Below, in pieces: positions 46,011 to 56,098 of a DNA stretch of 64,000 nt (its first letter is position 1; every line of letters starts with the position of its first letter). The notes beneath the pieces are model-generated. The model had not been told where the DNA came from. It made no database searches and saw only the letters and a list, made by a program, of their open reading frames with translations. The stretch is from an uncultured Oscillospiraceae bacterium (GTDB lineage: Bacteria > Bacillota > Clostridia > Oscillospirales > Oscillospiraceae). The stretch covers positions 62,001-126,000 of the forward strand of contig CALWZP010000002.1 in assembly GCA_944386055.1 (NCBI GenBank), in the 5' to 3' direction. The position numbers and the translations under genes were made by a program.

Positions 46011-47335
46011 GGCTGCCTCCTCAATTTCGCGATGAAAAAGCCATCGGTCCCATGGCGCTGGGGCCACAGGGTGAGCATGCCCGGCGAGCTCCCCAGCGGA
46101 CCCGGCAGGGAGAATGATTCCAGCCCATACTCCGGGTGTCCGCGGAGGAAATCCTCCACCACCAGCTCGTTCTCCTCCTCCAGCAGAGTGCAGGTGGAAT
46201 AAAGCAGTGTGCCGCCCGGACGGACATATCCGCTGACATTGTCCAGGATCGCCCGCTGCAGCTGGGGCAGTCCTTTCAGTTCCTCCGGGTCCTTGTAGCG
46301 GATGTCCGGCTTTTTCCGAATGACGCCAAGACCCGAACAGGGCACATCCGCCAAAACCAGGTCAAAGCGATGAATGAACTCCTCCCGGCAGAGGGATGCG
46401 TCCTGAAGTATGGGGTGGACCAGATCAAGCCCCAGCCGCTTTGCGCCCTCTCTCAGCAGTTCCACCTTGCGCCGGTAGACATCACAGGAGATGACCTCTC
46501 CCTGACCGTTCATGGAAAGCGCGGCGGCAAAGGATTTGCCGCCCGGAGCGGCACAGGCATCCAGTACCCGCCACCCGGGCCGGGGCACCGCCGCGGTCAC
46601 CGCCAGACGAGCCGCCGGGTCCTGAACATAGAACGCGCCCTGCCGGAAGGACTTCAGCCGTTCCAGACCGCCCAGACCGGCGACCTGCCAGCAGCCCGGA
46701 AGCCAGGGATGGTCCGTCACGATGCCGCCGGCGGCCTCCAGTTCCAGGCGCACCTGATCCGGTGCGGCCCGGCCGGGAACCAGTTGGATCGAGATGCCGC
46801 AGAGCTCGTTATTTATCTGCAGCAGCGCTTCCAGCTCCCCCTGGTCGCCCAGGCGGCTGGAGAAGGCATCCACCAGCCATTGAGGGTGACTGTACCGGAC
46901 CGCCAGACCGGGAGGGGCAGGGAGCCGGTCCCGCTCCCGCAGGAGGGTACGCAGCACCCCGTTCACCAGTCCGGCAGCCCTTGGGCTTCTGCTGTATTTT
47001 CTGGCCAGTTCCACCGCTTCGCTGACAGCGGCACTGGGGGGAACACGGTCCAGAAACAGCAGCTGATACACCCCCAGGCGCAGACTGTCCAGGACCTTCT
47101 CCTCCATCCGCCTTGCTTTGATCTTGGAAAAGGTATCGATGTAAAAATCACACAGCATGCGGTTCTGCAGCACGCCGAAGCACAGCCGGGTGGCCAATCC
47201 TGTATCCCGGCGATCCAGGCCGGCCTCCTCCATCCGCCGCCGCAGGGCGCGGTCGGACAGCTCTCCCCCCCGCCGGCAGTCGGACAGGGCAAGGAGAGCG
47301 GCCTCCCGGGCGGAACCCGGACGGGGGGCGCCCAT
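46007..47335 (-). CDS. rsmB: 16S rRNA (cytosine967-C5)-methyltransferase RsmB
   Basis: 442 residues. It methylates C967 in 16S rRNA. The N-terminal NusB-like domain (about 1-140) is followed by the SAM-dependent domain with DACAAPGGKSF, the catalytic Cys pair in VLADVPCSGLG and YSTCTLLEEEN. The ATG shares one base with the yugP stop (TGATG), so the genes are closely coupled. Confidence 0.96.
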   Translation of the reverse strand: MGAPRPGSAREAALLALSDCRRGGELSDRALRRRMEEAGLDRRDTGLATRLCFGVLQNRMLCDFYIDTFSKIKARRMEEKVLDSLRLGVYQLLFLDRVPPSAAVSEAVELARKYSRSPRAAGLVNGVLRTLLRERDRLPAPPGLAVRYSHPQWLVDAFSSRLGDQGELEALLQINNELCGISIQLVPGRAAPDQVRLELEAAGGIVTDHPWLPGCWQVAGLGGLERLKSFRQGAFYVQDPAARLAVTAAVPRPGWRVLDACAAPGGKSFAAALSMNGQGEVISCDVYRRKVELLREGAKRLGLDLVHPILQDASLCREEFIHRFDLVLADVPCSGLGVIRKKPDIRYKDPEELKGLPQLQRAILDNVSGYVRPGGTLLYSTCTLLEEENELVVEDFLRGHPEYGLESFSLPGPLGSSPGMLTLWPQRHGTDGFFIAKLRRQP

Positions 47336-48027
47336 CAGTTTCTCCCCCGCCGGCCCAAGAAGATCAGGACATAGCGCAGCAGCTGGACAATAGACATCAG
47401 CAGGGCGGCCACATAGGTCAGAGCTGCGGCCCGCAGCACGCGGCCCGCTCCGCTCAGCTCGTCCTCAGAGAGCAGGCCCCGCGCCTCGATGGTCTCCAGC
47501 GCCCGGTGGGAGGCATTGAACTCCACCGGCAGGGTTACCAGCTGAAACACCACAGCCAGGGAGAAAAATACAATCCCCAGGGCAAACAGCGGTTCAGAGT
47601 ACAGCGCCAGTCCAATGACCAGCAGAATAAAAGACAGCCTGGTCCCCACATTGCACACCGGAATGATGGCGGAACGAAGCTTGATGGGGCCATAGCCCAC
47701 AGCATACTGAACTGCATGGCCCGCCTCGTGTGCGGCCACCCCCACTGCGGACACTGTAGCGGCGTCATAAACGCCCTCGGATAAGCGGATGACATTACTT
47801 CTGGGATCATAGTGGTCTGTGAGATTTCCCGCCACCCGTTCAATGCGGACATCCATGACCCCGTTGGCCCGGAGCACCGCCTCGGCGGCCTGCGCGCCGG
47901 TCATGCTCCGGTGGTTGCGGACCCGGGAGTACTTGGAGAAGGTGGAGGACACATTCATCTGTGCAAAAATGGTCAGCAGCAGACAGGGCAGGATCACGGC
48001 GAGATAGTAGTCTTGATAGTAAAACAT
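47335..48027 (-). CDS. yugP: Zinc metallopeptidase YugP
   Basis: 230 residues. A membrane peptidase of the YugP family (Zn_peptidase_2). A hydrophobic start precedes the HEAGH zinc motif (AAHEAGHAVQY near residue 100); NASHRALE supplies a further likely ligand segment, with further membrane segments at the C-terminal half. Substrate unknown. In many Clostridia it sits in the fmt-rsmB operon as here. Confidence 0.93.
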   Translation of the reverse strand: MFYYQDYYLAVILPCLLLTIFAQMNVSSTFSKYSRVRNHRSMTGAQAAEAVLRANGVMDVRIERVAGNLTDHYDPRSNVIRLSEGVYDAATVSAVGVAAHEAGHAVQYAVGYGPIKLRSAIIPVCNVGTRLSFILLVIGLALYSEPLFALGIVFFSLAVVFQLVTLPVEFNASHRALETIEARGLLSEDELSGAGRVLRAAALTYVAALLMSIVQLLRYVLIFLGRRGRN

Positions 48028-48049
48028 GCGTTCCCCTCCTTTGGAGCGG

Positions 48050-48976
48050 TTATCCGGTGATGGCGACGGGATTTCCTCTCAGGTATTCTGCGGCGGTCAT
48101 GCGGCGCTTCCCCTCGGCCTGAAGTTCCAGCACCCGGAGGACCGTGCCGCCGCCGCAGGCGATGTCGATCCCCTCTCCTCCCGCGGCCAGGATGGTTCCC
48201 GGCGCGGCAGAGACAGTGCGGCCGGCCACCGCGGTGGAAAAAATCTTCACGGTCCGTCCGCCAATTATCTGTGTCGTGGTGGCAGGCCATGGGATCAGAC
48301 CACGGACCTGATCGTGAATCTCCTTTGCAGACTTCGTCCAGTCGATGGGAGACATCTCCCGGGAAAGCATGGGGGCATAGGTCGCCTTGGAGGGATCCTG
48401 CGGATGCCTCGGCGCGGTGCCGTCCTCCAGCATAGAGACAGCTTTTGCGATCAACTCCCCTCCTATGCACGCCAATCGGTCGTGGAGCTGCGCCGCCGTC
48501 TCGTCAGGACCGATGGGAGTGGACTGCTGGAGGATGATATCTCCCGCATCCAGCTCCGGCGCCATGTGCATGATGGTCACACCGGTCTCGGTCTCTCCAT
48601 GGATTACCGCCCAATTGATCGGGGCCGCGCCGCGGTATTTGGGCAGCAGAGACGAGTGGACATTGACGCAGCCCAGCGGCGGGCAGTCCAGCAGTTCCTT
48701 CGGCAGAATCCTTCCGTAGGCCGCCACCACGATCAGCTCCGGCGCCAAGGCTTTTATCTGTGCAAGCGCGGTGCCGTCCTTCAATGTGGCGGGCTGGTAT
48801 ACGGGGATCTCCTTTGACATGGCATATTCCTTTACAGGTGTTGGCTGAAGCCTCATACCGCGGTTTTTAGGGCGGTCCGGCTGGGTAAATACGCCGCAGA
48901 GGTCATGTCCGGCCTCCACCAGGGCGCGCAGAGAAGGGACGGCGAATTCCGGCGTCCCCATGAACAGGATCCTCAC
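48050..48976 (-). CDS. fmt: Methionyl-tRNA formyltransferase
   Basis: 308 residues. It formylates the initiator Met-tRNA with 10-formyl-tetrahydrofolate. The N-terminal domain has FMGTPEFAVPSL, the catalytic segment NVHSSLLPKYRGAAPINWAV with Asn and His, and the Asp in MAPELDAGD; a C-terminal OB domain follows. It overlaps def by four bases, pairing addition and removal of the formyl group. Confidence 0.97.
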   Translation of the reverse strand: MRILFMGTPEFAVPSLRALVEAGHDLCGVFTQPDRPKNRGMRLQPTPVKEYAMSKEIPVYQPATLKDGTALAQIKALAPELIVVAAYGRILPKELLDCPPLGCVNVHSSLLPKYRGAAPINWAVIHGETETGVTIMHMAPELDAGDIILQQSTPIGPDETAAQLHDRLACIGGELIAKAVSMLEDGTAPRHPQDPSKATYAPMLSREMSPIDWTKSAKEIHDQVRGLIPWPATTTQIIGGRTVKIFSTAVAGRTVSAAPGTILAAGGEGIDIACGGGTVLRVLELQAEGKRRMTAAEYLRGNPVAITG

Positions 48977-49494
48977 TGTCCCTTCCCTTCCTTCCGTTTT
49001 TTCTCCTTCTCCTCCTGTTCCAGCATCTCGTCCAGCTCCTCCACCGTATACATCTTGGTGGCCAGTTCAGTATACAGATGTCCGTCCAGGTGGGCCAGCT
49101 CATGGCAGAAGCAGCGGGCAGTGGTCCCCTCTCCTTCCACTTCAAAGGTCATGCCGTTCCGATCCTGGGCCCGTACCTTGACCCAGGCGGGGCGCCTTAC
49201 CTCGCCATAGTACCCCGGTACACTGAGGCAGCCCTCCAGGCCGTCCTGTTCGCCGGACTGGTCAATGATCTCGGGATTTACCAGCTCCAACATCTCGTCA
49301 TTCTCATTGAGCAGAACGACCACGCGGCGCAGGATCCCCACCTGCGGCGCGGCCAGCCCAAGGCCGTTGGCGTCGGTCAGCGTCTCCCGCAGGTCGTCAA
49401 TGAGATCGTGCAGCCGCTGATCAAATTGTGTGACCGGATGGGCCACCTTGTTCAGGACGGGGTCTCCCTGGGTCAGAATGGTTCTCAGTGCCAC
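48973..49494 (-). CDS. def: Peptide deformylase
   Basis: 173 residues. It removes the formyl group from new proteins. The three motifs are GLGLAAPQ, EGCLSVP (metal Cys) and HELAHLDG (HExxH). In the last, Ala replaces the more usual Asp. GTG 49494 is taken as start because AAAAAGGAGG lies eight bases before it and the protein then opens MALRTILTQGDP as most deformylases do; the ATG at 49515, which overlaps the priA stop, would put the ribosome site inside the coding region. Confidence 0.95.
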   Translation of the reverse strand: MALRTILTQGDPVLNKVAHPVTQFDQRLHDLIDDLRETLTDANGLGLAAPQVGILRRVVVLLNENDEMLELVNPEIIDQSGEQDGLEGCLSVPGYYGEVRRPAWVKVRAQDRNGMTFEVEGEGTTARCFCHELAHLDGHLYTELATKMYTVEELDEMLEQEEKEKKRKEGKGQ

Positions 49495-49511
49495 TTTGGC
49501 TTCCTCCTTTT

Positions 49512-51983
49512 TCATTGCATGGGATTGCAGTCGGCAAAGACTGAAATGCCCCTCATTCGTTTTTCGTGGTGAGCGCCGTACAACAGCTGTGCGATCAGCG
49601 CCCGGGTCTGACGGTCATTTTTCCCGCAGATGGTGAGATGATCCCGGTACCGGTTATTGACCTTGTGTACCCGATCGGGGGCAGGTCCCAGGATACGCAG
49701 CTGGATTCCGCGGTTTTCCGGCCGTTCCAGGGCCGCCAGCAGAGAGTTGCGCAGGATCATGCACGCCTGGAGCACGCCCGCCTCATCCGTCCCTGCGGCG
49801 GTGAGCACAAAGATATCACAGAAGGGCGGATAACCACGCAGTTCCCGCAGACGGATCTCCTGGCGGTAAAAGCTGTCATAGTCCTGGCTGGCGGCAAAGC
49901 GGATCACCTCATGCTCCGGGGTGTAGGTCTGGATGACCGCCCGGCCGTGCTTCTCCCCGCGGCCGGCCCGGCCCACCACCTGAGTCAGCAGGGAGAAGGT
50001 GCGCTCGGCGGCACGGAAGTCGTCCACATACAGGGAAAGGTCTGCGTCCACCACACCGACCAGCGTCACATTCTCGAAATCCAGTCCCTTGGCCACCATC
50101 TGAGTGCCCAGCAGGATGGGGATCCGCTCCCGCTGGAAGCGGCGCAGCAGCTTCTCATGGGTATGCACGGCGGAGACGGCGTCTGTGTCCATTCGCAGCA
50201 CCGCTGTGCCGGGGAATAATTTTGCAAGCTCCTCTTCCAATTTCTGCGTTCCCGTGCCAAGAAACTGAAAGGAGCCGCCGCACTGGGGGCAGCTTGCAGA
50301 AAAAGGTTGGGTATGGCCACAGTGATGACACATCAGCCGCCCGTTGGCGGAGTGATAGGTCAGCGGAACCTCGCATCGGGGGCACTGAGGGACATAGCCG
50401 CACTCTCCGCAGGAGACCAGGCGGCTGTTTCCCCGGCGGTTGAGAAACAGGATCGTCTGCTCCCCCCTGTCCAGATTCTGCTGGATCTCCCTGCGCAGTA
50501 CGCTGCTGATGGTGGCGTTGCCCCGACGCAGCTCGGGCCGCATATCGGCCACGAGGACCTGGGGCAGCGGCGCGTCGTGATACCGGCGGGTAAGCCGCTG
50601 GCAGTGATACACCCTCTGCTCGGCCAGCCAGGCACTCTCCAGGGATGGGGTGGCGGATCCCAGCACCAGGACGGCCCCCGCCTGGACACAGCGGTATTTC
50701 GCCACCTCTCTGGCATGATACCGGGGGACATTCTCCGACTTGTAGGTGGTCTCCTGCTCCTCGTCCAGAATGATCAGGCCGAGGTCCTTCAACGGCGCAA
50801 ACACCGCCGAACGGGTTCCCACTGCGACCCTGGCCTGACCGGCGCGGATCCGCTTCCACTCGTCATAGCGTTCCCCCGCGTGGAGCGAGCTGTGGAGCAC
50901 CGCCACCAGATCGCCGAAGTGGGCGGTGAATCTGCGCAGAAGCTGGGGCGTCAGAGCGATCTCGGGGACCAGCACCATGGCGCTCCTCCCCTGCTCCAGC
51001 ACATGGCGGATCAGCGCGAGGTATACCTCGGTCTTCCCGCTTCCGGTGACGCCGTACAGAAGGGACACGGACGGCTTTCCGCTGTCCAGAAGGGCGGTGA
51101 TTTCCCGGCATGCGGCCTCCTGCTCCTGGTTCAGTGTGACAGGACGAGGATCCTCCTCTGCAAATATCTCCGGGCGGCGGTACACCTCCACCCGTTCCAA
51201 TGTGATCACACCGCTCTTTTCCATGGAGCGCAGGGTGACGCCGGAGGCGCCGGTGAAATAGCGGATTTCCTTGGTTGAGGCGCAGCCCACGCTGGCCAGC
51301 AGCTCCACCACCGCATAGCGCAGCGGCGCAGCCTTTTTCCGGCGGGCCGCCTGGGCCAGCGCCTCCTCTGCCGGCAGGGCCAGACGGGCAATCTGCTCCG
51401 TCTTATCCCCCACCCCGCGTACTGCGCTGGTCTCCCGGGTCAGAACGCCCTCCGCCGTGAGCTGCCGCAGGGCGGGCATGGGATTCTGCGCGCCGAAGGC
51501 CAGGCGCAGCTGTTCTACATCCGCGCTCCCATTGTTGGCGAAGAGGACATCCAGCAGCCGTCTGGCGTGCTCCGACCGCCCCGCGGCCTGATAGGCCGCT
51601 TCCCGGTCTATCCCCTCGGCCACATGGACGCTGTCCCGGAAGGAGAAATACAGTCCGGCGGGCAGCATGGCCTTTACCGCGTCATAAACGGTGCAGAAAT
51701 ACCGCTCCCGCATCCAAAGCGCCAGCTTCAGCCCATTTCCATCCAGCACAGGCGTCTCGTCCAGCGCGGCGGCGATCTGCTTCAGCGGCGCGGTGAGAAT
51801 CTGGCGCTCCAATGTCAGAACCAGGCCGTCCGTGTGCTGGTTTCCGTTTCCAAAGGGTACCATCACCCGCATCCCGGGGCGCAGGGTCTCCTGCAGCTCG
51901 TCAGGGACCAGATAGCTGTACGGCCGGTCAATGGCATACACCGCCCGGGAGAGCGCCACCCGTGCTACCAAAACCTCTGCCAA
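49512..51983 (-). CDS. priA: Primosomal replication restart helicase PriA
   Basis: 823 residues. PriA reloads the replisome at stalled forks. The N-terminal DNA-binding domain is followed by the helicase core with Walker A GVTGSGKTEVY, the DEEQ box (IILDEEQETTYKS) and GSATPSLES. Two zinc-binding clusters are visible (CGECGYVPQCPRC and CHHCGHTQPFSASCPQCG), then GTQMVAKGLDFENV and QVVGRAGRGEK. It lies between rpoZ and def, the usual Firmicutes order. Confidence 0.97.
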   Translation of the reverse strand: MAEVLVARVALSRAVYAIDRPYSYLVPDELQETLRPGMRVMVPFGNGNQHTDGLVLTLERQILTAPLKQIAAALDETPVLDGNGLKLALWMRERYFCTVYDAVKAMLPAGLYFSFRDSVHVAEGIDREAAYQAAGRSEHARRLLDVLFANNGSADVEQLRLAFGAQNPMPALRQLTAEGVLTRETSAVRGVGDKTEQIARLALPAEEALAQAARRKKAAPLRYAVVELLASVGCASTKEIRYFTGASGVTLRSMEKSGVITLERVEVYRRPEIFAEEDPRPVTLNQEQEAACREITALLDSGKPSVSLLYGVTGSGKTEVYLALIRHVLEQGRSAMVLVPEIALTPQLLRRFTAHFGDLVAVLHSSLHAGERYDEWKRIRAGQARVAVGTRSAVFAPLKDLGLIILDEEQETTYKSENVPRYHAREVAKYRCVQAGAVLVLGSATPSLESAWLAEQRVYHCQRLTRRYHDAPLPQVLVADMRPELRRGNATISSVLRREIQQNLDRGEQTILFLNRRGNSRLVSCGECGYVPQCPRCEVPLTYHSANGRLMCHHCGHTQPFSASCPQCGGSFQFLGTGTQKLEEELAKLFPGTAVLRMDTDAVSAVHTHEKLLRRFQRERIPILLGTQMVAKGLDFENVTLVGVVDADLSLYVDDFRAAERTFSLLTQVVGRAGRGEKHGRAVIQTYTPEHEVIRFAASQDYDSFYRQEIRLRELRGYPPFCDIFVLTAAGTDEAGVLQACMILRNSLLAALERPENRGIQLRILGPAPDRVHKVNNRYRDHLTICGKNDRQTRALIAQLLYGAHHEKRMRGISVFADCNPMQ

Positions 51984-52007
51984 GCTTCCAATCCCCCCTC
52001 ACCCCGA

Positions 52008-52048
52008 AAGGGCAAGCGGCCCGTTATAATCCCAGGCCGCTTGCCCTT
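52008..52048 (-). terminator. Hairpin between rpoZ and priA
   Basis: AAGGGCAAGCGGCC (52008-52021) pairs perfectly with GGCCGCTTGCCCTT (52035-52048). It may separate the gmk-rpoZ transcript from priA, or only reduce read-through, since the T tail is short. Confidence 0.7.
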
Positions 52049-52062
52049 CTTAGCCGAATGCT

Positions 52063-52254
52063 TTATGCACCGGCGGAGAGCTTCCCCTCCGCCACTTCAC
52101 GAATGGCCATGCTGACCGGCTTATCGTCCAGAGGGATCCCCTCCGCCTCCGCCTCATTGGCGATCTGCCTGGCCCGGTGAGCCACTACATTGACCAGCTC
52201 ATAGCGGCTGGGAATGTGCTTGAGAAGATCTTTCATGGGAGGTTCCAACATCAT
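52063..52254 (-). CDS. rpoZ: RNA polymerase omega subunit
   Basis: 63 residues, a normal short omega subunit that helps RNA polymerase assembly. The conserved core is LLKHIPSRYELVNVVAHRARQI, seen here as SRYELVNVVAHRARQIA, followed by the expected KPVSMAIREVAEG. The ATG at 52254 overlaps the gmk stop; MKDLLK six codons later is another possible start, but neither has a strong ribosome site. Confidence 0.95.
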   Translation of the reverse strand: MMLEPPMKDLLKHIPSRYELVNVVAHRARQIANEAEAEGIPLDDKPVSMAIREVAEGKLSAGA

Positions 52255-52874
52255 AGCGCATTATCTCCTTCAATCATATGGATTCGGTGTTCTGTTTTAC
52301 AGCTTTCCGCCGTGAGAATGGCCAAAATCTCTCCCGCCGCCTCAGACACCTTGTCGTTCACCACAATGTAATCATACTGGCGGATATGCCGGTACTCCTC
52401 TCTGGCCTTGGCCAGCCGGCCGGCGATGACTTCCTCACTGTCCGTCTGCCGTCCCCGGAGCCGGCGGGACAACTCCTCAAAGCTGGGGGGGACAATGAAA
52501 ATCAAAATAGCGTCGGGACATTTCTTCCTTACTTTGGATGCCCCCTGTACCTCGATGTCCAGCAGAACATCGATCCCCCGATCCAGCTTTTCCTGGATAA
52601 GCCGCAGAGAGGTACCATAGTAGTGATTTACATACTCCGCGTATTCCAGAAGCTCACCGCCCTGGATCATCGCTTCAAAAGCGGCCCGGTCCACAAAATT
52701 ATAGTTGACGCCGTCCTCCTCGCCCACCCGGGGCTCTCTGGTGGTATAGGAGACGGAGAAGTAGATCTCATCCCGCAGACTGAGCAGCTCGGCGATTACC
52801 GTGCTCTTTCCCACGCCGGAGGGGCCGGACAGCACGATAAGCTGCCCCCTCCGTTTCTTTTGTGCCGGATTCAT
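52251..52874 (-). CDS. gmk: Guanylate kinase
   Basis: 207 residues. It converts GMP to GDP with ATP. The P-loop [10 protein letters not shown] is near residue 17, the GMP-binding [13 protein letters not shown] and [12 protein letters not shown] follow, and DIEVQGA is present. It overlaps remA upstream and rpoZ downstream by four bases each, giving the classical yicC-remA-gmk-rpoZ-priA operon. Confidence 0.97.
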   Translation of the reverse strand: MNPAQKKRRGQLIVLSGPSGVGKSTVIAELLSLRDEIYFSVSYTTREPRVGEEDGVNYNFVDRAAFEAMIQGGELLEYAEYVNHYYGTSLRLIQEKLDRGIDVLLDIEVQGASKVRKKCPDAILIFIVPPSFEELSRRLRGRQTDSEEVIAGRLAKAREEYRHIRQYDYIVVNDKVSEAAGEILAILTAESCKTEHRIHMIEGDNAL

Positions 52875-53137
52875 TCGCCGGTATCCCCCTCCTGGCTGCT
52901 CTCCTTGGTATTCAGACGGCCGGCTACGGTCTCCGGCTGGATGGCGGACAGGATGACATGATCGTTGTCCATCACCAGCACCGCACGGGTGCGGCGGCCA
53001 TAGGTGGCGTCGATGAGCATCCCATTCTCTCTGGCCTCCTGCACCATCCGCTTGATGGGTGCGGACTCCGGACTGACGATGGCGATCAGTCTGCCTGCGG
53101 ACACCATATTTCCAAATCCAATGTTGATCAGCTTCAT
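52871..53137 (-). CDS. remA: Extracellular matrix regulator RemA (DUF370)
   Basis: 88 residues. RemA is a DNA-binding protein that wraps DNA and activates matrix genes in B. subtilis. The family core is intact: [49 protein letters not shown] in parts. ATG 53137 begins the typical [10 protein letters not shown]. The gene overlaps gmk by four bases. Confidence 0.95.
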   Translation of the reverse strand: MKLINIGFGNMVSAGRLIAIVSPESAPIKRMVQEARENGMLIDATYGRRTRAVLVMDNDHVILSAIQPETVAGRLNTKESSQEGDTGE

Positions 53138-53168
53138 ATTTGCTTCCCTCATCTTTCCAGACGCAGCG

Positions 53169-54047
53169 TCACTCGATATTCTGGACCTGCTCTCTGATTT
53201 TCTCGATTTCCGCCTTGATATCCACCACAAGGCGGGAGATATCAATGTCACAGCATTTGGAGCCGATGGTGTTGGCCTCCCGGTTGAACTCCTGAATCAG
53301 GAAATCCAGCTTCCGGCCTATCGCGCCGCCCTGAGCCAGCATCTGCCTCAGCTGTGCCAAGTGGCTGCGCAGGCGGACGGTCTCTTCGTCCACCGCCACC
53401 TTGTCGGCGAAAATAGCCGCCTCGGTGAGCAGCCGCCCTTCGTCCAGCTGAGTGTTGGCCAGTACCTCCCGCATCCGCTCCTCCAGCCTGGCGCGGTATT
53501 CCCGCACGGTCTCGGGGGAACGGGCCTCCACCTGCTCAGCCAGCCTCTGGATGGTATCCGCCCGGCTGAGGATGTCCTGAGCCAGGCGCTCCCCTTCCCT
53601 GCGGCGCATCTGGTCAAAGTCAGACAGAGCCATCTCCACAACCTGGACGATGTCCTCTGAGGCCACCTCCATGTCTACCTGGGGCTTTTCCACCACAAAT
53701 ACATCGGGAAAACGGGACAGCAGAGACACGGACAGATCATCCTGCAGGCCAAAATGGTCCCGCAGTTCTGTCAAGGCGGCATAATAGCCCTCAGCCACCG
53801 GAGTGTTCACACACACCGTGCCTGCGTCTGCCCCGGCGCTGTCGATGGTGAGGTAGACATCCACCTTCCCACGGGCCACATGGGCCTGGACCTGACTTTT
53901 GATGGCATCCTCTGCAAAGGTGTAGATCCGCGGCATTCGCACGCTGCAGTCCAGATAGCGGTTGTTGACCGAGCGTATCTCTGCCACGATGGAGCGCTGG
54001 TGGAGCACCGCTTCGCTTCGCCCGTAGCCTGTCATACTGTTCAGCAC
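53169..54047 (-). CDS. YicC family endoribonuclease-like protein
   Basis: 292 residues, the usual YicC length. It has the N-terminal MTGYGRSEA opening with SVNNRYLDC and the C-terminal acidic segment [22 protein letters not shown]. coli YicC is reported to take part in RNA decay; its role in Firmicutes is less certain. It is the first gene of the yicC-remA-gmk-rpoZ unit. Confidence 0.94.
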   Translation of the reverse strand: MLNSMTGYGRSEAVLHQRSIVAEIRSVNNRYLDCSVRMPRIYTFAEDAIKSQVQAHVARGKVDVYLTIDSAGADAGTVCVNTPVAEGYYAALTELRDHFGLQDDLSVSLLSRFPDVFVVEKPQVDMEVASEDIVQVVEMALSDFDQMRRREGERLAQDILSRADTIQRLAEQVEARSPETVREYRARLEERMREVLANTQLDEGRLLTEAAIFADKVAVDEETVRLRSHLAQLRQMLAQGGAIGRKLDFLIQEFNREANTIGSKCCDIDISRLVVDIKAEIEKIREQVQNIE

Positions 54048-54094
54048 AGGGATCTCCCCCTCAAGGATATTCAGGTAATTATAGCATAAATTTT

Positions 54095-54625
54095 TTATTT
54101 TCGCAACCGCTGATCCACCCGTACCATGTATACCTTGGCCAGCTTGGACAGCCCGATGTCATAGCAGATGAACACCACATTCAGCACCGGCCACAGCAGC
54201 CAAAGCTGCTGCAGCTGCACCGGCATGGAATCCAGCAGGATTCCTCCCGCCACCTGAAGGCACACCCAAAGGTCGGCGTTGAACAGGATCAGCTTGCAAA
54301 TCCACTCAGGCACCAGTTTGCGCAGCCGCTCGATCAAGCTCTTTACCACCGGATAAAGGCCGAAAAAAAGCAGGAACAGCAACGCAACCCCTTTGCCCGG
54401 AACCACCAGAAGCCCCAGCAGCCCCGCCGCAATCCAGCAGCACAGTCCCGCTTTCCAGCCTGCGGAGATCACCGCCGCCATGGGGAACAGCCCGGCCACT
54501 GCGGCGATTCCCAGCTGCCCCGTGGGCAGGACAGACGCCAGATAGAGAAACGCCAGGGACAGGGCCGCCAGCACGCCGCTGAGAGCAACGGTCCAGGTTT
54601 TCTTTGACACGCCTCTCTGGTTCAT
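54095..54625 (-). CDS. Multi-spanning membrane protein of unknown function
   Basis: 176 residues with about five hydrophobic segments. I do not recognise a family with confidence; the compact five-to-six-helix plan with an amphipathic charged C terminus (MVRVDQRLRK) resembles substrate-binding S components of ECF transporters, but this is only a resemblance. ATG 54625 starts two bases after the stop of the J-domain gene, so it belongs to that operon and is its last gene. Confidence 0.6.
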   Translation of the reverse strand: MNQRGVSKKTWTVALSGVLAALSLAFLYLASVLPTGQLGIAAVAGLFPMAAVISAGWKAGLCCWIAAGLLGLLVVPGKGVALLFLLFFGLYPVVKSLIERLRKLVPEWICKLILFNADLWVCLQVAGGILLDSMPVQLQQLWLLWPVLNVVFICYDIGLSKLAKVYMVRVDQRLRK

Positions 54626-54626
54626 C

Positions 54627-55220
54627 TCAGTTGCACCCGTCGCACAGACAGCTAAGGCACAGCATGGTAGTGCAGCAGTCCGTGGCATCCGTTCCGGTCC
54701 CTCTTCCATAGGTCCGGTAAACCGGGCCGCCGGCCTGCATCATGTTCAGCGCCTGGCGGTACTCCATGTTGGTGGGGTCCATCTGAACCGCCATTTGATA
54801 ATTCTGCTGCGCCTCGTCCAGCCACCCCTTTCGGTAAGCGATGCTCCCCGTGAGAAAATACCACTCCCCATCCCGGCTGGGGGCGCTCCGCAGCAGCTGC
54901 TCCGCCTGTGCCAGATTCCCCATGTTGATGGCGTTGCGCACCTGCGCATAAACGGCGCTGCCGCTTTGGGTATACTGCTGCTGGTATCCGCTGCCCGAGG
55001 AGGCAGAGGAATACCCTCCTCCGCTTCCACTGCTGCGCATCTTGGTGATGGCGTCATAGGCCTCGTTGATCTCTTTCATTTTCTCCTCGGCCAGGTCGGC
55101 CAGAGGATTGTTCTGGTAGTTATCCGGATGATATTTTCGCGCCAAGTCGCGGTACGCCCGCTTGATCTCGTCATCGCTGGCGTTTTGGTTGACGCCCAGT
55201 ACACTGTAGGGATCTCTCAT
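54627..55220 (-). CDS. J-domain protein with TPR-like region and Cys-rich C terminus
   Basis: 197 residues. Residues 3-65 form a J domain with the HPD triad (YHPDNYQN), which would stimulate an Hsp70 ATPase. A Ser/Gly/Gln linker (about 66-88) leads to TPR-like helices ([32 protein letters not shown]). The last 16 residues hold six Cys ([16 protein letters not shown]), which could bind metal or an Fe-S cluster. It overlaps the DUF5685 gene by four bases. It lacks the G/F and zinc domains of true DnaJ, so it is a specialised co-chaperone. Confidence 0.88.
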   Translation of the reverse strand: MRDPYSVLGVNQNASDDEIKRAYRDLARKYHPDNYQNNPLADLAEEKMKEINEAYDAITKMRSSGSGGGYSSASSGSGYQQQYTQSGSAVYAQVRNAINMGNLAQAEQLLRSAPSRDGEWYFLTGSIAYRKGWLDEAQQNYQMAVQMDPTNMEYRQALNMMQAGGPVYRTYGRGTGTDATDCCTTMLCLSCLCDGCN

Positions 55221-56080
55221 GTGATCTTTCTCCTGCCGATTATTTTTTTGATCTCTTTCCACTGGCCGGTAAATACGGCCTGCTCCACCAGCGGAAGGCC
55301 GAGATAGAGGATGTTGGCCACGATCTCACTCCATGGCGTCACGGGCAGCAGCTCAAAGGCGCCCCGAGACAGGTTCAGCGAATGCCGCAGGGTTGTTCGG
55401 AGGTACTCCTCCCGCCCCTCCGCCTGAGGAAACCGCAGCGCAATGGGATTGTAGCGCCCCCATATATTGTCCTCCTCCAGGTCTTCCACTGCATCCACCA
55501 AATAAATCCAACGGCCCACATGGTATAAAAGCTGTTCAAGCTCTCGCTTCCGGGCCGCATCGGGCTCCTCCCACGCAGCAGCACCCAGGATTCCCGCAAA
55601 GGCATCCGCAGTCCGATCCATGGAGGAGGAGCGCTCTTCTTCCAGCTCGCGCAGCCGTTCCAGCCCGTCAGAGGCGGCGCGGTCAAATCCGGGCTGCCTT
55701 TCCGCCGCCCGGCGATAATCCCGCCGCAGCAGCAGGGATAACAGCCGCGCGGGCAATCCGCGGAAAAATCCCTCGTCCGCCACGGTATCCCGCAGCTTCC
55801 ACCAGGACAGGATCACCATTTGATCCGCAGCCCGCTCCAGCCCCGCACCTCCTACACACATCCGCTTTTTTCTCAGCGGACAGATGGGACAGCGATGGAC
55901 CTCCGCTTGGACCGGCTCTCCCGGTTCAGACAGCAGCATGGCAAGAAAGACAAAGTCGTAGTTCAGAAGACTCCGTGCCAGAAAGCCGTACCGCTGTCCC
56001 AGCGTCCGGCACAGGCCGCAGTACACCGCCTGATAATCGTCAAACTCCCGGCACCTCAGCTCTGATTTCTGGGGCCGCAC
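55217..56080 (-). CDS. DUF5685 family protein
   Basis: 287 residues from GTG 56080. It has an N-terminal pair of Cys motifs ([21 protein letters not shown]) and long helical regions with an acidic [13 protein letters not shown] segment. The function is unknown; the fold may resemble helical prenyl-transferase-like proteins with an added metal site, but that is only an impression. The family normally begins FGYV before RPxKSEL, and these residues are encoded here just upstream of the GTG, behind an ATC codon at 56092-56090 that has a good ribosome site. The real start may be that ATC. Confidence 0.8.
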   Translation of the reverse strand: MRPQKSELRCREFDDYQAVYCGLCRTLGQRYGFLARSLLNYDFVFLAMLLSEPGEPVQAEVHRCPICPLRKKRMCVGGAGLERAADQMVILSWWKLRDTVADEGFFRGLPARLLSLLLRRDYRRAAERQPGFDRAASDGLERLRELEEERSSSMDRTADAFAGILGAAAWEEPDAARKRELEQLLYHVGRWIYLVDAVEDLEEDNIWGRYNPIALRFPQAEGREEYLRTTLRHSLNLSRGAFELLPVTPWSEIVANILYLGLPLVEQAVFTGQWKEIKKIIGRRKIT

Positions 56081-56098
56081 ATACCCAAAGATGGAACC